A stretch of 64,000 bases of DNA from Dechloromonas denitrificans (GTDB lineage: Bacteria; Pseudomonadota; Gammaproteobacteria; Burkholderiales; Rhodocyclaceae), in contig NZ_LODL01000021.1 of NCBI RefSeq assembly GCF_001551835.1, positions 321,002-385,001 of the forward strand, given 5' to 3'. The translations under genes and the position numbers were made by a program. Shown here piece after piece: positions 38,327 to 49,402 of the stretch. Positions within the stretch are counted from its first letter, which is position 1. Each line of letters begins with the position of its first letter. Below the pieces are notes generated by a model. It searched no databases and had not been told where the DNA came from. It saw nothing but the letters and a program-made list of their open reading frames with translations.

Positions 38327-39663
38327 TGCAGGGTCGCAAGTTAATCCTTCTCGGATTGGCGGCTTGTCTGGCCGGCAGCGCGCTGGCCAAGCAGGCAAAA
38401 ACGCAAACGCCGGTCGGCAAGACGGCGTCCAAAGCCGGCAAGAAGACAGGCAGCTCGGCTTCGCTAGCCAAGCTCGCCGCGCCGGTTGCCTTGGCCACGG
38501 CGGCCAAGGTAGCAAGCACGGCACCCGCCAAGCGTCTGCCGGTGACCGTTTCGGACTCCGGCCCGGAAGCCCAACTGGCCAAGATTTTCAAGGAAATCGA
38601 AGGCAACCGGCTGGGCAATGCCCTGCAACTGACCGAGTCGCTGCTGCAGCAACACCCGAACTACCGGCTGGCCCACCTGATCCGTGGCGACCTGCTGCTC
38701 GCCCGGACCCAGCCGATCCAGACTTTCGGTGCTCTGAATGGTGCTCCGGCCGACAAGGTGGCCGACCTGCGGGCCGAAGCCGTCGTCCGCCTGAAGGGCT
38801 ATCGCGAAAAGCCGGAAGCCAATTTCGTGCCGCGCTACCTGCTGCAGATGCAGGCCGACCAGCGCTACGCCATTGTCGTCGACACCAAACGCTCGCGGCT
38901 CTACCTCTACGAGAACGACGTCGCCAACGGCGGGCGGCCGCGCTTCGTCGCCGATTACTACATTACGCAGGGCAAGCTGGGCGCCGAAAAGCTGGTCGAA
39001 GGCGACAAGAAGACACCGGTCGGCGTCTATCACGTCACCGCCAACCTGCCGCGGCAGAAGCTGGCCGACCTTTACGGTAGCGGCGCCTTCCCGATCAACT
39101 ACCCGAACGAATGGGACAAGCAGCAAGGCCGCAAGGGCAGCGGCATCTGGCTGCACGGTACGCCATCTGACACCTTCGCGCGGCCGCCGCGCGCCTCCGA
39201 CGGCTGCGTCGTGCTGACCAACCAGGATCTCGATGCCGTTGCCAAGAACCTGCAGGTCGGCCTGACCCCGGTCATCATCAGCAATTCAGTCGAATGGCTG
39301 TCGCTCGATGACTGGGCCAGGGAACGCAACGATCTGAACAAGACGATCGATGCCTGGCGGGCCGACTGGGAAAGCCGCGACACCGATCGCTACCTGCGCC
39401 ATTACTCGAAGCGCTTCAAGTCGGCCGAGCAGAACTTCGACCAGTTCGCCGCCCAGAAAAAACAGGTCAATGCCGGCAAGGAGTGGATCAAGGTCAAGCT
39501 CGACAACCTGTCCGTCTTCCGCAACCCCGGCAAGGAAGAAGTCGTCGTCGTCACCTTCGACCAGGACTACCGCAGCAACAATCTGAACAACCAGATGAAG
39601 AAGCGGCAGTACTGGCTGCGGGAAGACGGCAAGTGGAAAATAATCTACGAAGGAAGTGCCTGA
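38326..39663 (+). CDS. L,D-transpeptidase (YkuD) with SnoaL-like C-terminal domain
   Basis: A 445-aa exported protein. The signal peptide ends near GSALA-KQ. A basic low-complexity segment and a helical region with a TPR-like look (LAKIFKEIEGNRLGNALQLTE) precede the YkuD domain (about residues 175-320; DTKRSRLYLYEN), with catalytic motif GIWLHGTPSD and S-D-G-C in ASDGCVVLTN. The C-terminal roughly 110 residues (IDAWRADWESRDTDRYLRHYS) match the domain in the upstream TPR protein. It should cross-link peptidoglycan or attach proteins to it. The start ATG overlaps the previous stop. Confidence 0.9.
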   Translation: MQGRKLILLGLAACLAGSALAKQAKTQTPVGKTASKAGKKTGSSASLAKLAAPVALATAAKVASTAPAKRLPVTVSDSGPEAQLAKIFKEIEGNRLGNALQLTESLLQQHPNYRLAHLIRGDLLLARTQPIQTFGALNGAPADKVADLRAEAVVRLKGYREKPEANFVPRYLLQMQADQRYAIVVDTKRSRLYLYENDVANGGRPRFVADYYITQGKLGAEKLVEGDKKTPVGVYHVTANLPRQKLADLYGSGAFPINYPNEWDKQQGRKGSGIWLHGTPSDTFARPPRASDGCVVLTNQDLDAVAKNLQVGLTPVIISNSVEWLSLDDWARERNDLNKTIDAWRADWESRDTDRYLRHYSKRFKSAEQNFDQFAAQKKQVNAGKEWIKVKLDNLSVFRNPGKEEVVVVTFDQDYRSNNLNNQMKKRQYWLREDGKWKIIYEGSA

Positions 39664-40235
39664 TGCTGAAAAAAATCTCCGTGCTGGCCGCTGGTCTGCT
39701 CGCCTCGATCGCCGTCTGGGCGGCCCCGACGGTCGAAATGACGACCAACCTCGGCAAGTTCACCCTTGAGTTGTTCCCGGAAAAAGCGCCGAAGACGGTC
39801 GAGTTTTTCCTCTACAACGCCAAGCATGGCTTCTATGAAGCGACCATCTTTCATCGCGTCATCGACGGCTTCATGATCCAGGGCGGCGGCTTCACCAAAG
39901 CCATGGAAGAAAAGAAGACGCTGACCCCGGCCATCCAGAACGAATCGACCAGCGGCCTGGCCAACGAGCGCGGCACGGTCGCCATGGCCCGCACGCAGGA
40001 TCCGCATTCGGCCCGTGTCCAGTTCTTCATCAACCTGAAGGACAACAGCTTCCTCAACCACCGTACTTCAGCCGACCCGCGCGGCTGGGGCTACACCGTG
40101 TTCGGCAAGGTGGTCCAGGGCATGGATGTCGTCGACAAGATTGCCAAGGTGCCGACCGGCAACGCTGGCTATTACGAAAACGTTCCGACGACCCCGGTTG
40201 TCATCCAGAACGTCAAAATCATCTCCGAGAAATAA
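39663..40235 (+). CDS. ppiA: Periplasmic peptidyl-prolyl isomerase (cyclophilin)
   Basis: Cyclophilin-type prolyl isomerase of 190 aa with a signal peptide ([22 protein letters not shown]), hence periplasmic. Catalytic-core motifs are [31 protein letters not shown] and [16 protein letters not shown]. The ATG overlaps the transpeptidase stop by one base (TGATG), and ppiB follows after 10 nt. The gene symbol follows E. coli PpiA by location and size. Confidence 0.94.
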   Translation: MLKKISVLAAGLLASIAVWAAPTVEMTTNLGKFTLELFPEKAPKTVEFFLYNAKHGFYEATIFHRVIDGFMIQGGGFTKAMEEKKTLTPAIQNESTSGLANERGTVAMARTQDPHSARVQFFINLKDNSFLNHRTSADPRGWGYTVFGKVVQGMDVVDKIAKVPTGNAGYYENVPTTPVVIQNVKIISEK

Positions 40236-40245
40236 GGATTACCCA

Positions 40246-40737
40246 ATGATCAAGCTCACCACCAACCACGGTGTCATCACCCTCAACCTGGATGCCGAGA
40301 AGGCCCCGAAGACGGTTGCCAACTTCATCTCCTACGTCGAAGCCGGCCACTACAACAACACCATCTTCCACCGCGTCATCAAGAACTTCATGATCCAGGG
40401 CGGCGGCATGGAACCAGGCATGAACCAGAAGGAATGCCAGGCGCCGATCGAAAACGAGGCCGCCAATGGCCTGAAGAACAAGCGCGGCACCATCGCCATG
40501 GCCCGCACCAATGACCCGCACTCGGCCACCGCCCAGTTCTTCATCAACACCGTCGACAACGACTTCCTCGACTTCAAGGCACCGAGCGGCCAGGGTTGGG
40601 GCTACTGCGTATTCGGCGAAGTCGTCGAAGGGATGGACGTCGTCGACAAGATTCGCGCCGTCAAGACCGGCAACAAGGGCTTCCACCAGGACGTGCCGGC
40701 CGAAGACGTGATCATCGAAAAAGCTGAAATCGTTTGA
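40246..40737 (+). CDS. ppiB: Cytoplasmic peptidyl-prolyl isomerase (cyclophilin)
   Basis: A 163-aa cyclophilin without a signal peptide ([20 protein letters not shown]), similar along its length to the adjacent ppiA product but cytoplasmic. It has [31 protein letters not shown] and [21 protein letters not shown] precedes the ATG. Its stop overlaps the TTG start of lpxH. Confidence 0.95.
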   Translation: MIKLTTNHGVITLNLDAEKAPKTVANFISYVEAGHYNNTIFHRVIKNFMIQGGGMEPGMNQKECQAPIENEAANGLKNKRGTIAMARTNDPHSATAQFFINTVDNDFLDFKAPSGQGWGYCVFGEVVEGMDVVDKIRAVKTGNKGFHQDVPAEDVIIEKAEIV

Positions 40738-41471
40738 TCCTCTTCATTTCCGATCTGCACCTGTCGCCCCGGTCGCCCGGGGCGACTTGTTTGTTCCGCC
40801 AGTTTCTCGCCGGGCGTGCCCGGCAGGCGACGGAGTTGTTCATCCTCGGCGACCTGTTCGAAGCCTGGGTCGGCGATGACGACATCGACGAGCCCTACCA
40901 TGCCGAACTGGTTGCCGCGCTCCGCGCCGCCAGCGAGGCCGGCCTGCAGATCAGCCTGCTGCATGGCAACCGCGACTTCCTGCTCGGCGCCGGCTTTGCT
41001 GCCGCTACCGGTGTCCGGCTGATTGGCGATCCTTACATCCTGTCCACGCCGGAATGGCAGTTTGTGCTCTCGCACGGCGATGCGCTGTGCCTGGACGACA
41101 CTGCCTACATGGCTTTCCGCGCCCAGGTGCGCAATCCGGAATGGCAGGCGGCGCTGCTCGCCAAGCCGCTCGCCGAGCGCCGGGCGATCGCCGCCCACAT
41201 GCGCGAAGTCAGCGAAGCCAGCCAGCGCGGCAAGGACAACCCCTATACCGACCTCGACCCGACCGCTACCGACGATTTCCTGCGCCAGCACGGCTACGCC
41301 ACCTTCATCCACGGCCACACGCACCAGCCGGCCAAACATGATCACATCGTCGATGGCATTCACGTCGAACGCTGGGTGCTGGCCGACTGGCACGAAGCGT
41401 GTGGCGAATGCCTGGTCTGGGACGGCGAAGCGCTGAGCCGCGAAGCCGTGCTGCCTGAAAATCGGTCTTAA
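40734..41471 (+). CDS. lpxH: UDP-2,3-diacylglucosamine diphosphatase
   Basis: Peripheral membrane metallophosphoesterase that makes lipid X in lipid A synthesis. The 245-aa protein has the full calcineurin-type metal motif set: ISDLHLSP (Asp7, His9), [21 protein letters not shown] and [12 protein letters not shown]. The start is TTG at 40734, overlapping the ppiB stop as TTGA, so translation is probably coupled. The ppiB-lpxH order is shared with many proteobacteria. Confidence 0.95.
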   Translation: MILFISDLHLSPRSPGATCLFRQFLAGRARQATELFILGDLFEAWVGDDDIDEPYHAELVAALRAASEAGLQISLLHGNRDFLLGAGFAAATGVRLIGDPYILSTPEWQFVLSHGDALCLDDTAYMAFRAQVRNPEWQAALLAKPLAERRAIAAHMREVSEASQRGKDNPYTDLDPTATDDFLRQHGYATFIHGHTHQPAKHDHIVDGIHVERWVLADWHEACGECLVWDGEALSREAVLPENRS

Positions 41472-41475
41472 AGCA

Positions 41476-43302
<1,827 letters not shown>

Positions 43303-43303
43303 A

Positions 43304-43915
43304 ATGGACGCGCGCCAGTTGCTCAATGGCAGCCTGCTGACCGGCGTTGTCATCGCCCTCGTCATTTCCGGTATCGCCCCCTTCGAACGCCTGACCTGGC
43401 TGATGGAAGTGGCACCGGTCCTGATCGCGCTGCCCGTGCTGATCGCCACCCGCCAGCGCTATCCGCTGACGACGCTGCTCTACGTGCTGATCGCCGCCCA
43501 TGCGCTGCTACTGATCGGCGGCGGCGCCTATTCCTATGCCCGCGTCCCGCTCGGCTTCTGGCTGCAGGATCTGCTCGGCACGATGCGCAATCCGTATGAC
43601 AAGATCGGCCACTTCATGCAAGGCTTCGTGCCGGCCATGGTCGCCCGCGAAATCCTGCTGCGCGGCGGCCATGTCTGCGGCCGCCGGATGAGCGCCTTCC
43701 TGTGCCTCTGCGTCGCGCTGGCGATCAGCGCCAGCTACGAGCTGATCGAATGGGTGGCCGCCCTGTCGCTCGGCCAGGGGGCCGATGAATTCCTCGGCAC
43801 TCAGGGCGATGTCTGGGATACCCAATCCGACATGTTCATGGCCCTGCTCGGAGCAAGCAGCGCGCTGCTCATGCTCAGCGGCTGGCACGACCGCCAGTTG
43901 GCAAAACTGCGCTAA
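43304..43915 (+). CDS. YjdF-like (DUF2238) integral membrane protein
   Basis: A 203-aa protein with five or six predicted membrane helices. The conserved features of the YjdF/DUF2238 family are visible: NPYDKIGHFMQGFVPAM, ASYELIEWVAAL and GDVWDTQSDMFMALLGA, with charged residues placed within the membrane. Function is unknown; some family members have been discussed as transporters. It starts one base after the recQ stop and is the last gene of the plus-strand run before the convergent mshN. Confidence 0.85.
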   Translation: MDARQLLNGSLLTGVVIALVISGIAPFERLTWLMEVAPVLIALPVLIATRQRYPLTTLLYVLIAAHALLLIGGGAYSYARVPLGFWLQDLLGTMRNPYDKIGHFMQGFVPAMVAREILLRGGHVCGRRMSAFLCLCVALAISASYELIEWVAALSLGQGADEFLGTQGDVWDTQSDMFMALLGASSALLMLSGWHDRQLAKLR

Positions 43916-44007
43916 GCACGGGCATTCCGGCGGTCGACCGGTCAAAACAGGCAAAATTCACCAGACAGTAAGCGCCCGCTCACTCGCGGCGGGCGGGCAA
44001 AGCCGAT

Positions 44008-45081
44008 TCAGCGCAAATGCTGCTCGGCCACCGCCGTCAGTTCGCTCGACAAGGTCGCGCTGGCCAACGCCCGGCGCAACGCCTCCTTGCCCTCGCCGGG
44101 GCGACCGTCGGCTTCCAGCGCCAGGCCCAGACCAAGCCACCAACGCCCCTCCTGCGGAGCCAGCCGCGTCGCCCGCTGGTAATGGGCGGCTGCCTGGCGA
44201 TGCGCATTCTGGCGCGATTTCAGATGGCCCTGGAAGCCGGCGTAATCGGCATAATTTTCGGCATAGGCCTGCGAGCGGGCCAGGGTCCGGTCGGCTGCGG
44301 CGAGATCGCCCTGCTCCAGTTGCAGGCGGGCCAGCGACATCGCCCAGCCGGTTTGCGCCGGCTGCAGTTCCAGACCGTCCTGCAGGACGACGATGGCCTC
44401 CTCCACTTTGCGGCTGTCGAGCAACTGGCGGAGCAGTGCCTGGCGCACCTGGACGTAGCCGGGGTCGTGCTTCAGGGCGGCCTTCAGAGCCTCCAGCGCT
44501 TCGCCGCTGCGGCCGGCGGCCTGGGCCTGCTCGGCCCGCCGGTATTCGGCATCGGCCCGGTCGCGTGGTGTCGCCAGTACCGGGCTTTTCTCGATCTTGA
44601 CCGGGCCGCTCGGCTGCGCCGGCGCCGGCTTGATGGCCTCCGCCTCGACCTTGGCCGGAACGGCTGCCGGCAACGGGTCGTGCACCGCCAGCACCGGTGG
44701 CACCGGGCTCGGCAAGGCCGCCAGATCCTGGGCCAGGCGCAGGTTGTCGGAAATCAGGGCAGGCTGGACGTCGACCGCCGGATCGACCGCTGGAACGGGT
44801 GCTACCGGGCTGACCACCGGCGCTGGCGGCGCCGGCACGACCACCGCGACGACCGGCTCGGCTGGCAGGCCGGGCAGCGGCAGCAGTTCGCCTTTGGCGT
44901 GCAGCACGGCGGCAGCAACACCCAGCGTCGGCAAGCCGAGCAGCAGGAAAAGTTTGAAGAGGCCACCCCGGCGGGCCTGGGCGGCCGGCAGCGAACGGAT
45001 CTCGCGCTGCAGGTTCTGCTTGGCCAGATCGTCCGGGCGCTTGGCCTCGAGATTGCGCAGCATGTCGTTGATCAGGCTCAT
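44008..45081 (-). CDS. mshN: MSHA biogenesis protein MshN (TPR)
   Basis: A 357-aa bitopic inner-membrane protein: short cytoplasmic start MSLINDMLRNLEAKR, one membrane helix at about 42-60, a long Pro/Ala/Val-rich periplasmic stalk, then TPR repeats (about 190-345; AQAAGRSGEALEALKAALKHDPG, KVEEAIVVLQDGLELQP). This matches MshN of the MSHA type IV pilus system. It follows mshM by one base and is the last gene of the mshI-N unit. Confidence 0.88.
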   Translation of the reverse strand: MSLINDMLRNLEAKRPDDLAKQNLQREIRSLPAAQARRGGLFKLFLLLGLPTLGVAAAVLHAKGELLPLPGLPAEPVVAVVVPAPPAPVVSPVAPVPAVDPAVDVQPALISDNLRLAQDLAALPSPVPPVLAVHDPLPAAVPAKVEAEAIKPAPAQPSGPVKIEKSPVLATPRDRADAEYRRAEQAQAAGRSGEALEALKAALKHDPGYVQVRQALLRQLLDSRKVEEAIVVLQDGLELQPAQTGWAMSLARLQLEQGDLAAADRTLARSQAYAENYADYAGFQGHLKSRQNAHRQAAAHYQRATRLAPQEGRWWLGLGLALEADGRPGEGKEALRRALASATLSSELTAVAEQHLR

Positions 45082-45082
45082 C

Positions 45083-45910
45083 TCACCACCAGCCGGGCGC
45101 CCCGGCCCCTTCGGTATCGGCTGCCGCCTGCCGGACATGGCTGGCGCGCACGCTGTGCCGCCCTTCGCCAAAGACCGCGAGCAGCGACTTGTGGGCCAGG
45201 ATGTTGAGCAGACGCGGCGTGCCGCGACTGGCCCGCAGCAGGCAGCGCACGGCGCGCGCTCCGAACACCCCTTCGCCACGGTAACCGGCGACCCGCAGGC
45301 GGTGGGCCAGATAGTTATCCACTTCCTGGCGATCCAGTCCGTCCAGCCGGTAATGGAAGGCGATCCGCTGCAGCAACTGGCGTACCGAGGGCTCGGCCAG
45401 CTTGCGGTCGAGTTCGGGCTGGCCGAACAGGATGATCTGCAGCAGCTTGCGCTTCTCGGTTTCCAGATTGGAGAGCAGGCGCAGCGACTCCAGGGTTTCG
45501 AGCGGCATCGCCTGTGCCTCGTCGATGCAGACAACAACCTGAGTGCCGGCCGCCGCATGCGCCATCAGCGCGCGGTTGACGCTCTGCAGCAGGTGATAAT
45601 CGTCGCAGTCGATGCTGACGGCGAGCCCCAGTTCCTCGGCCAGCGCCAGCAGCAGGGTGCGCGGCGCCAGATAGGGATTGGGCAGGTAAGCCGAAATGCT
45701 GCCGGCCGGCAGCGCCTGCAACAGCCGGCGACAGAGCAGCGTCTTGCCGGTGCCGACTTCGCCGGTGATCTTGATGAAGCCTTCGCCGCTATTGAGTGCC
45801 ACCAGCAGCGTGTTCAAGGCTTCCTGGTGGCTGCGGGTAATCACCGTAAAACTGGTATCCGGCGTAATGCCGAACGGCAGTTCGCTCAAGCCGAAATGGT
45901 CAAGGTACAC
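45083..45910 (-). CDS. mshM: MSHA biogenesis ATPase MshM (ExeA-like)
   Basis: A 275-aa AAA+ ATPase of the ExeA/MshM type: YLDHFGLSELPFGITPDTSF opening, Walker A GEVGTGKT (residues 50-57), Walker B VVCIDEAQAM, and the ILFGQPELDRKL sensor region. ExeA-like ATPases help place the secretin through the cell wall. It lies between mshL and mshN and has no membrane segment, although ExeA carries an additional C-terminal peptidoglycan-binding part that this short form lacks. Confidence 0.92.
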   Translation of the reverse strand: MYLDHFGLSELPFGITPDTSFTVITRSHQEALNTLLVALNSGEGFIKITGEVGTGKTLLCRRLLQALPAGSISAYLPNPYLAPRTLLLALAEELGLAVSIDCDDYHLLQSVNRALMAHAAAGTQVVVCIDEAQAMPLETLESLRLLSNLETEKRKLLQIILFGQPELDRKLAEPSVRQLLQRIAFHYRLDGLDRQEVDNYLAHRLRVAGYRGEGVFGARAVRCLLRASRGTPRLLNILAHKSLLAVFGEGRHSVRASHVRQAAADTEGAGAPGWW

Positions 45911-45934
45911 GGCAAACGACCTGCAGCGACGGGC

Positions 45935-47668
45935 TTATTGCCATTCGAGCCGGCGGCGCTGGCTCGGGTCCAGCCCCTGCATGCGATCCTGAACTTCGCC
46001 GGCGGCCTCGCGCCAAGAATTTTCGCCCTTGATAACGGTCGACCGCATCAGGATGACCAATTCGCGCTTGCGGCTGGCGCCAGCCTTCTGGCCGAACAGC
46101 AGCCCTACCCCCGGCACATTGCTGATCCCCGGCAGGCCGAAACGGCTGGTCGTCTGCTCCTGGCTCATCAAGCCGCCGATGGCGACGATGCTGCCGTCCT
46201 GAACGCGGACGATGGAGTCGGTTTCGTTGATGCTGCTCGACGCGAGCGGCAGGGTGAAGGTGCCGAGATCGCCGAGATTGACGTTCTTGGTCTTTTCCTC
46301 GACGACGCTGACCGAAGGATGGACGTGCAGGATGATGTTGCCTTCGTCGTCGATCTGCGGCGTGACGTCAAGCGCGATGCCGGAGAAGAACGGTTGCAGC
46401 GTGATGTTCGGTGTCACGACATTGCCGCTGCTGCTGGCGGTCGTCGTGGTACTGACGCCGGTAACGAAATAGTCGTCGGTGCCGACCTTGAGTACGGCCT
46501 TCTGGTTGTTGGTGGTCGCAATGCGCGGGCTGGACAGCACCTGGACATCGCCCTGCCCTTCGAGGAAGGAGAGCAGCGCGGCGAAATCCTTGGACTGGAA
46601 GGATAGCCCGAAGAAACCGCGACCTGAGGACGAGGTCGCTATTGAACCATTCAGGCCGGGCGTGGCCGTGACCACCGAGCCGGCGGTAATACCGGTGGCC
46701 GAACCACTGAGCACGCCAGAGCCGGACAGCGCCGCCCCCGGTGCCAGCACGCCGAGCGCAAAACGGTCGGCGACGCCGGCGAACTGCGTCCAGTTGATAC
46801 CGGTCTGGTAGGAATCGCTGAGCGACACTTCGATGATCTTGGCCTCCAGCATGACCTGGCGCTCGACGACCAGTTGCGTCGCCTTCAGGTAATCGTCGAC
46901 GGCACGCAATTCGTTCGGCATGGCCTTGACCAGGACGACGCCGGAAGCGGCATTGACGATCACGTTGCGGCCCTCCTGGGTGCCGACGATCATGTTCAGC
47001 GCATTGCCGAGATCTTTCCAGAAGTCGAAATCGGAAGTGGTCTGGACACGCGAACTATCCGGTGTCCGCTGCTGCCCAGTGCTGCCGGGCCCCCCGGTGC
47101 TACCGGGCGTCTGCTGACCGGTACTCGAAGTAGTGCCGGTGGTCGGGGCCGCTGCCGTCGGCGAACTGCCGGTGACACGCATGTCGCTGACCCCCTGACG
47201 CCGGTTGGCCAGGTAATTGATCTTGAAAATACGGGTCTGGATGGTGTTGGACAAGACCGTGATGCGCTTGCCCTGCACCCGATAATCGTAACCATAGACA
47301 TCGCGCAGCGTATCGAGCGCCTCGCGCACCGTCGCGTTCTTGAGATTCAGGCTGACCGTGCCGCCAACATCCGGGGAAAAGAGCATGCTGTAGGGCGTAC
47401 CGGAAACCAGCGCGGTCAACACCTGGGTGACCGGCGCATTATTGACCGCCAGATTGAAGCGCGGCTCGGGCTTGGCGGCGGGCGGCGTCTCCTGCAGTAG
47501 CGGCGGCAGCATGGCCTGACCAACGGCATCGGCCGGCGTCCGCCGGGCGTTTTTGGATGCCTCTAGCTCCTGGCCGATGCGATCAAACGTATCGGCACGG
47601 CGCACCGGCTCACCGGTGCAAGCGGCCAGCAGCAAGCCCGACAAGGCGACAATCCCAATCCTGCTCAT
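45935..47668 (-). CDS. mshL: MSHA pilus secretin MshL
   Basis: Outer-membrane secretin through which the pilus emerges. The 577-aa protein starts with a lipoprotein signal (lipobox LLLAAC, Cys about residue 17), a short STN-like N-domain (APVTQVLTALVSGTPYSMLF), a Ser/Thr/Gly-rich loop at about 170-205, and the secretin core (VLSSPRIATTNNQKAVLKVGTDDYF split; VRVQDGSIVAIGGLM). Its ATG overlaps the mshK stop (ATGA). Confidence 0.95.
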   Translation of the reverse strand: MSRIGIVALSGLLLAACTGEPVRRADTFDRIGQELEASKNARRTPADAVGQAMLPPLLQETPPAAKPEPRFNLAVNNAPVTQVLTALVSGTPYSMLFSPDVGGTVSLNLKNATVREALDTLRDVYGYDYRVQGKRITVLSNTIQTRIFKINYLANRRQGVSDMRVTGSSPTAAAPTTGTTSSTGQQTPGSTGGPGSTGQQRTPDSSRVQTTSDFDFWKDLGNALNMIVGTQEGRNVIVNAASGVVLVKAMPNELRAVDDYLKATQLVVERQVMLEAKIIEVSLSDSYQTGINWTQFAGVADRFALGVLAPGAALSGSGVLSGSATGITAGSVVTATPGLNGSIATSSSGRGFFGLSFQSKDFAALLSFLEGQGDVQVLSSPRIATTNNQKAVLKVGTDDYFVTGVSTTTTASSSGNVVTPNITLQPFFSGIALDVTPQIDDEGNIILHVHPSVSVVEEKTKNVNLGDLGTFTLPLASSSINETDSIVRVQDGSIVAIGGLMSQEQTTSRFGLPGISNVPGVGLLFGQKAGASRKRELVILMRSTVIKGENSWREAAGEVQDRMQGLDPSQRRRLEWQ

Positions 47669-48057
47669 GGCAAATCCTTCCCCTGCCTGCTTTTCTTCGC
47701 GGAAGCAGCAGGCAACACAATCATTTGTTTCTTTACATCGGGCGTCAGATAGAGGCGAGTCAGCCCCTCCGGCCCCTGCAGCACGGCTGCGTGCTCGGTC
47801 AAGCGGATCAGGCGGGCTTCACCCAGCCGCCCGCCGAGTGGAACCGTCCTGCCGCCGATGATGGCGACCGGCTTGCCGCGCTGCGGCCACAAGACCGACT
47901 GCAGGCGCCAGTCGACTTTATCTTTGGCCGTTTCGGCGGCGTCCGGTCTGCCCTGCAGCCAGCCGGCTGGCGGCCGGGTCGGATCGCCTTCGGCCAACGC
48001 CGGCAGCGCCGCCAAGACACCCAACACGATGGCGAGGTAACGCAGACGCGCGTTCAT
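47665..48057 (-). CDS. mshK: MSHA biogenesis protein MshK
   Basis: A 130-aa periplasmic protein with a signal peptide (MNARLRYLAIVLGVLAALPALA) and the DPTRPP motif that marks MshK and other PilP/GspC-like pilotin or linker proteins, followed by a small beta-rich domain (VAIIGGRTVPLGGRLGEARL). It probably links the inner-membrane alignment complex to MshL. The ATG at 48057 overlaps the mshJ stop; ATG 48069 is an alternative. Confidence 0.82.
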   Translation of the reverse strand: MNARLRYLAIVLGVLAALPALAEGDPTRPPAGWLQGRPDAAETAKDKVDWRLQSVLWPQRGKPVAIIGGRTVPLGGRLGEARLIRLTEHAAVLQGPEGLTRLYLTPDVKKQMIVLPAASAKKSRQGKDLP

Positions 48058-48746
48058 AAGGCGAGCCATGCCCGTTCCGGACTCAGCGTGTATACCATCA
48101 GGCTCATTTCGGCCTGCGGATACTCCCGGACCTTGTAACGCAACGCCCCCCACAGCAAACCTTGCTGAAGTTGTTCCAACTGGCCGAGATAGGCCTGCAA
48201 ATCGGCGTAATTGCCTTCGAGATGAATCTCGACGCCATGCCGGTAGAGATCATATTGCTTGTCGGCCGCTGGAGCGCTTGCCCCCTTGGCGGGCACCTTG
48301 CTCTGATCGGCCAGCACACTGCTCGGCGCCAGCGTCTTCAGGCTGATCAGGCGCAAACCGGCGTGCCGGGCGAGCAGGCGCTCAAGCAAACCGTTCATCT
48401 GTTCCGGCCGAACCAGCGTCGACGCATAGCGCAGCAAATCGTCGTCGAGTTTCTTTTGCTCGGCCTGCAGCGTCGCCAGTGCAGCCTTGTTGGCGGCATC
48501 CGGGTCGGTCGCCATCTTCTGCTGCAAGGTCGCCAGTTGCGCCTGCATTTCGGCCAGCGTGGCCGACTGGCTGGCGATACTGTGTTGCAGGCTGCCGGCC
48601 TTGGCCAGTTGCGGATCGATCATCAGGGCATTGCCGATCAACAGCGGCCCGAGGACCAGGGCCGCCGCGACCAGGCCGCGCTCACGCCGACTGAGCGCGA
48701 CATAGCGGGCATTCAGGTGCTGCCAATGCGAGCGTAAAGCCTTCAT
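48054..48746 (-). CDS. mshJ: MSHA biogenesis protein MshJ (PilO-like)
   Basis: A 230-aa inner-membrane protein with a cytoplasmic start (MKALRSHWQHLNARYVALS), one membrane helix at about 25-42, a coiled-coil stretch (about 50-110) and a ferredoxin-like periplasmic domain. This is the PilO/GspM architecture of the alignment complex. Its ATG overlaps the preceding PilN-like gene's stop as ATGA. Confidence 0.85.
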   Translation of the reverse strand: MKALRSHWQHLNARYVALSRRERGLVAAALVLGPLLIGNALMIDPQLAKAGSLQHSIASQSATLAEMQAQLATLQQKMATDPDAANKAALATLQAEQKKLDDDLLRYASTLVRPEQMNGLLERLLARHAGLRLISLKTLAPSSVLADQSKVPAKGASAPAADKQYDLYRHGVEIHLEGNYADLQAYLGQLEQLQQGLLWGALRYKVREYPQAEMSLMVYTLSPERAWLAL

Positions 48747-49402
48747 GGGGTTTTCTCGGGCGGCGGCGCCAATTCGGTGCGCAGCACAAATTCGGTATAA
48801 CGCTTGCCAACCGGCTTGGCCGCGGCCGTGCGATCGGCTTCGGGCTTCTCGGCGGCCGGGTCGACACCCTTCATTTCCAGTGCAGCAAAACGTCGACCGG
48901 CGAAGGCTGGATCGGCATTCAGTCGGGAGATATAGGCCGGCAACAGCGCCGGATCGACCAGGCGGCCCCTGATCTCGACGCCGTCCGGGCTCAACCCGAA
49001 GGCGACCAGCCACACACCATCGAGCGCCTGGCGCGAAAAGCCCTGCAAGATATTCAGAAAACCGCCGCCCTGGCTCTTGTCGTGGCGCCCGATGAAGTCG
49101 AGGACTTCCTGGCGCTGGGCGACGCCGGTCTTGGCATAGTCGATTTCCGGCAGCAAGGCCGCATTCGGTTGGCGATTGCCGAGAACCTGCCCCAGCGCCT
49201 GGACCTGCTGCCGCAGATTCAGCAACTGACCATTGAGCGTCGCCTCTTCTGCCTTTAGCCGGGCAACCCGCATCGACTGACTCTGGGCCAGAGCAAGCAG
49301 CAGGAGCAGCGCGAGCAAAGTGGCAGCGGCGACGACCGGCAGGGCCAGCCAGTCGAAACGGGGCCGCAACTCCGGCAGCAACAGGTTGATCTGCTGACTC
49401 AT
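48743..49402 (-). CDS. PilN-like MSHA protein (MshI2)
   Basis: A 219-aa protein starting MSQQINLLLPELRPR, the typical PilN/MshI2 opening that contacts the PilM-like partner in the cytoplasm. A membrane helix (about 19-42), a coiled coil (about 45-75) and a periplasmic domain follow (LQGFSRQALDGVWLVAFGLS, VEIRGRLVDPALLPAYI). It lies between mshI and mshJ with ATGA overlaps on both sides. Confidence 0.85.
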   Translation of the reverse strand: MSQQINLLLPELRPRFDWLALPVVAAATLLALLLLLALAQSQSMRVARLKAEEATLNGQLLNLRQQVQALGQVLGNRQPNAALLPEIDYAKTGVAQRQEVLDFIGRHDKSQGGGFLNILQGFSRQALDGVWLVAFGLSPDGVEIRGRLVDPALLPAYISRLNADPAFAGRRFAALEMKGVDPAAEKPEADRTAAAKPVGKRYTEFVLRTELAPPPEKTP

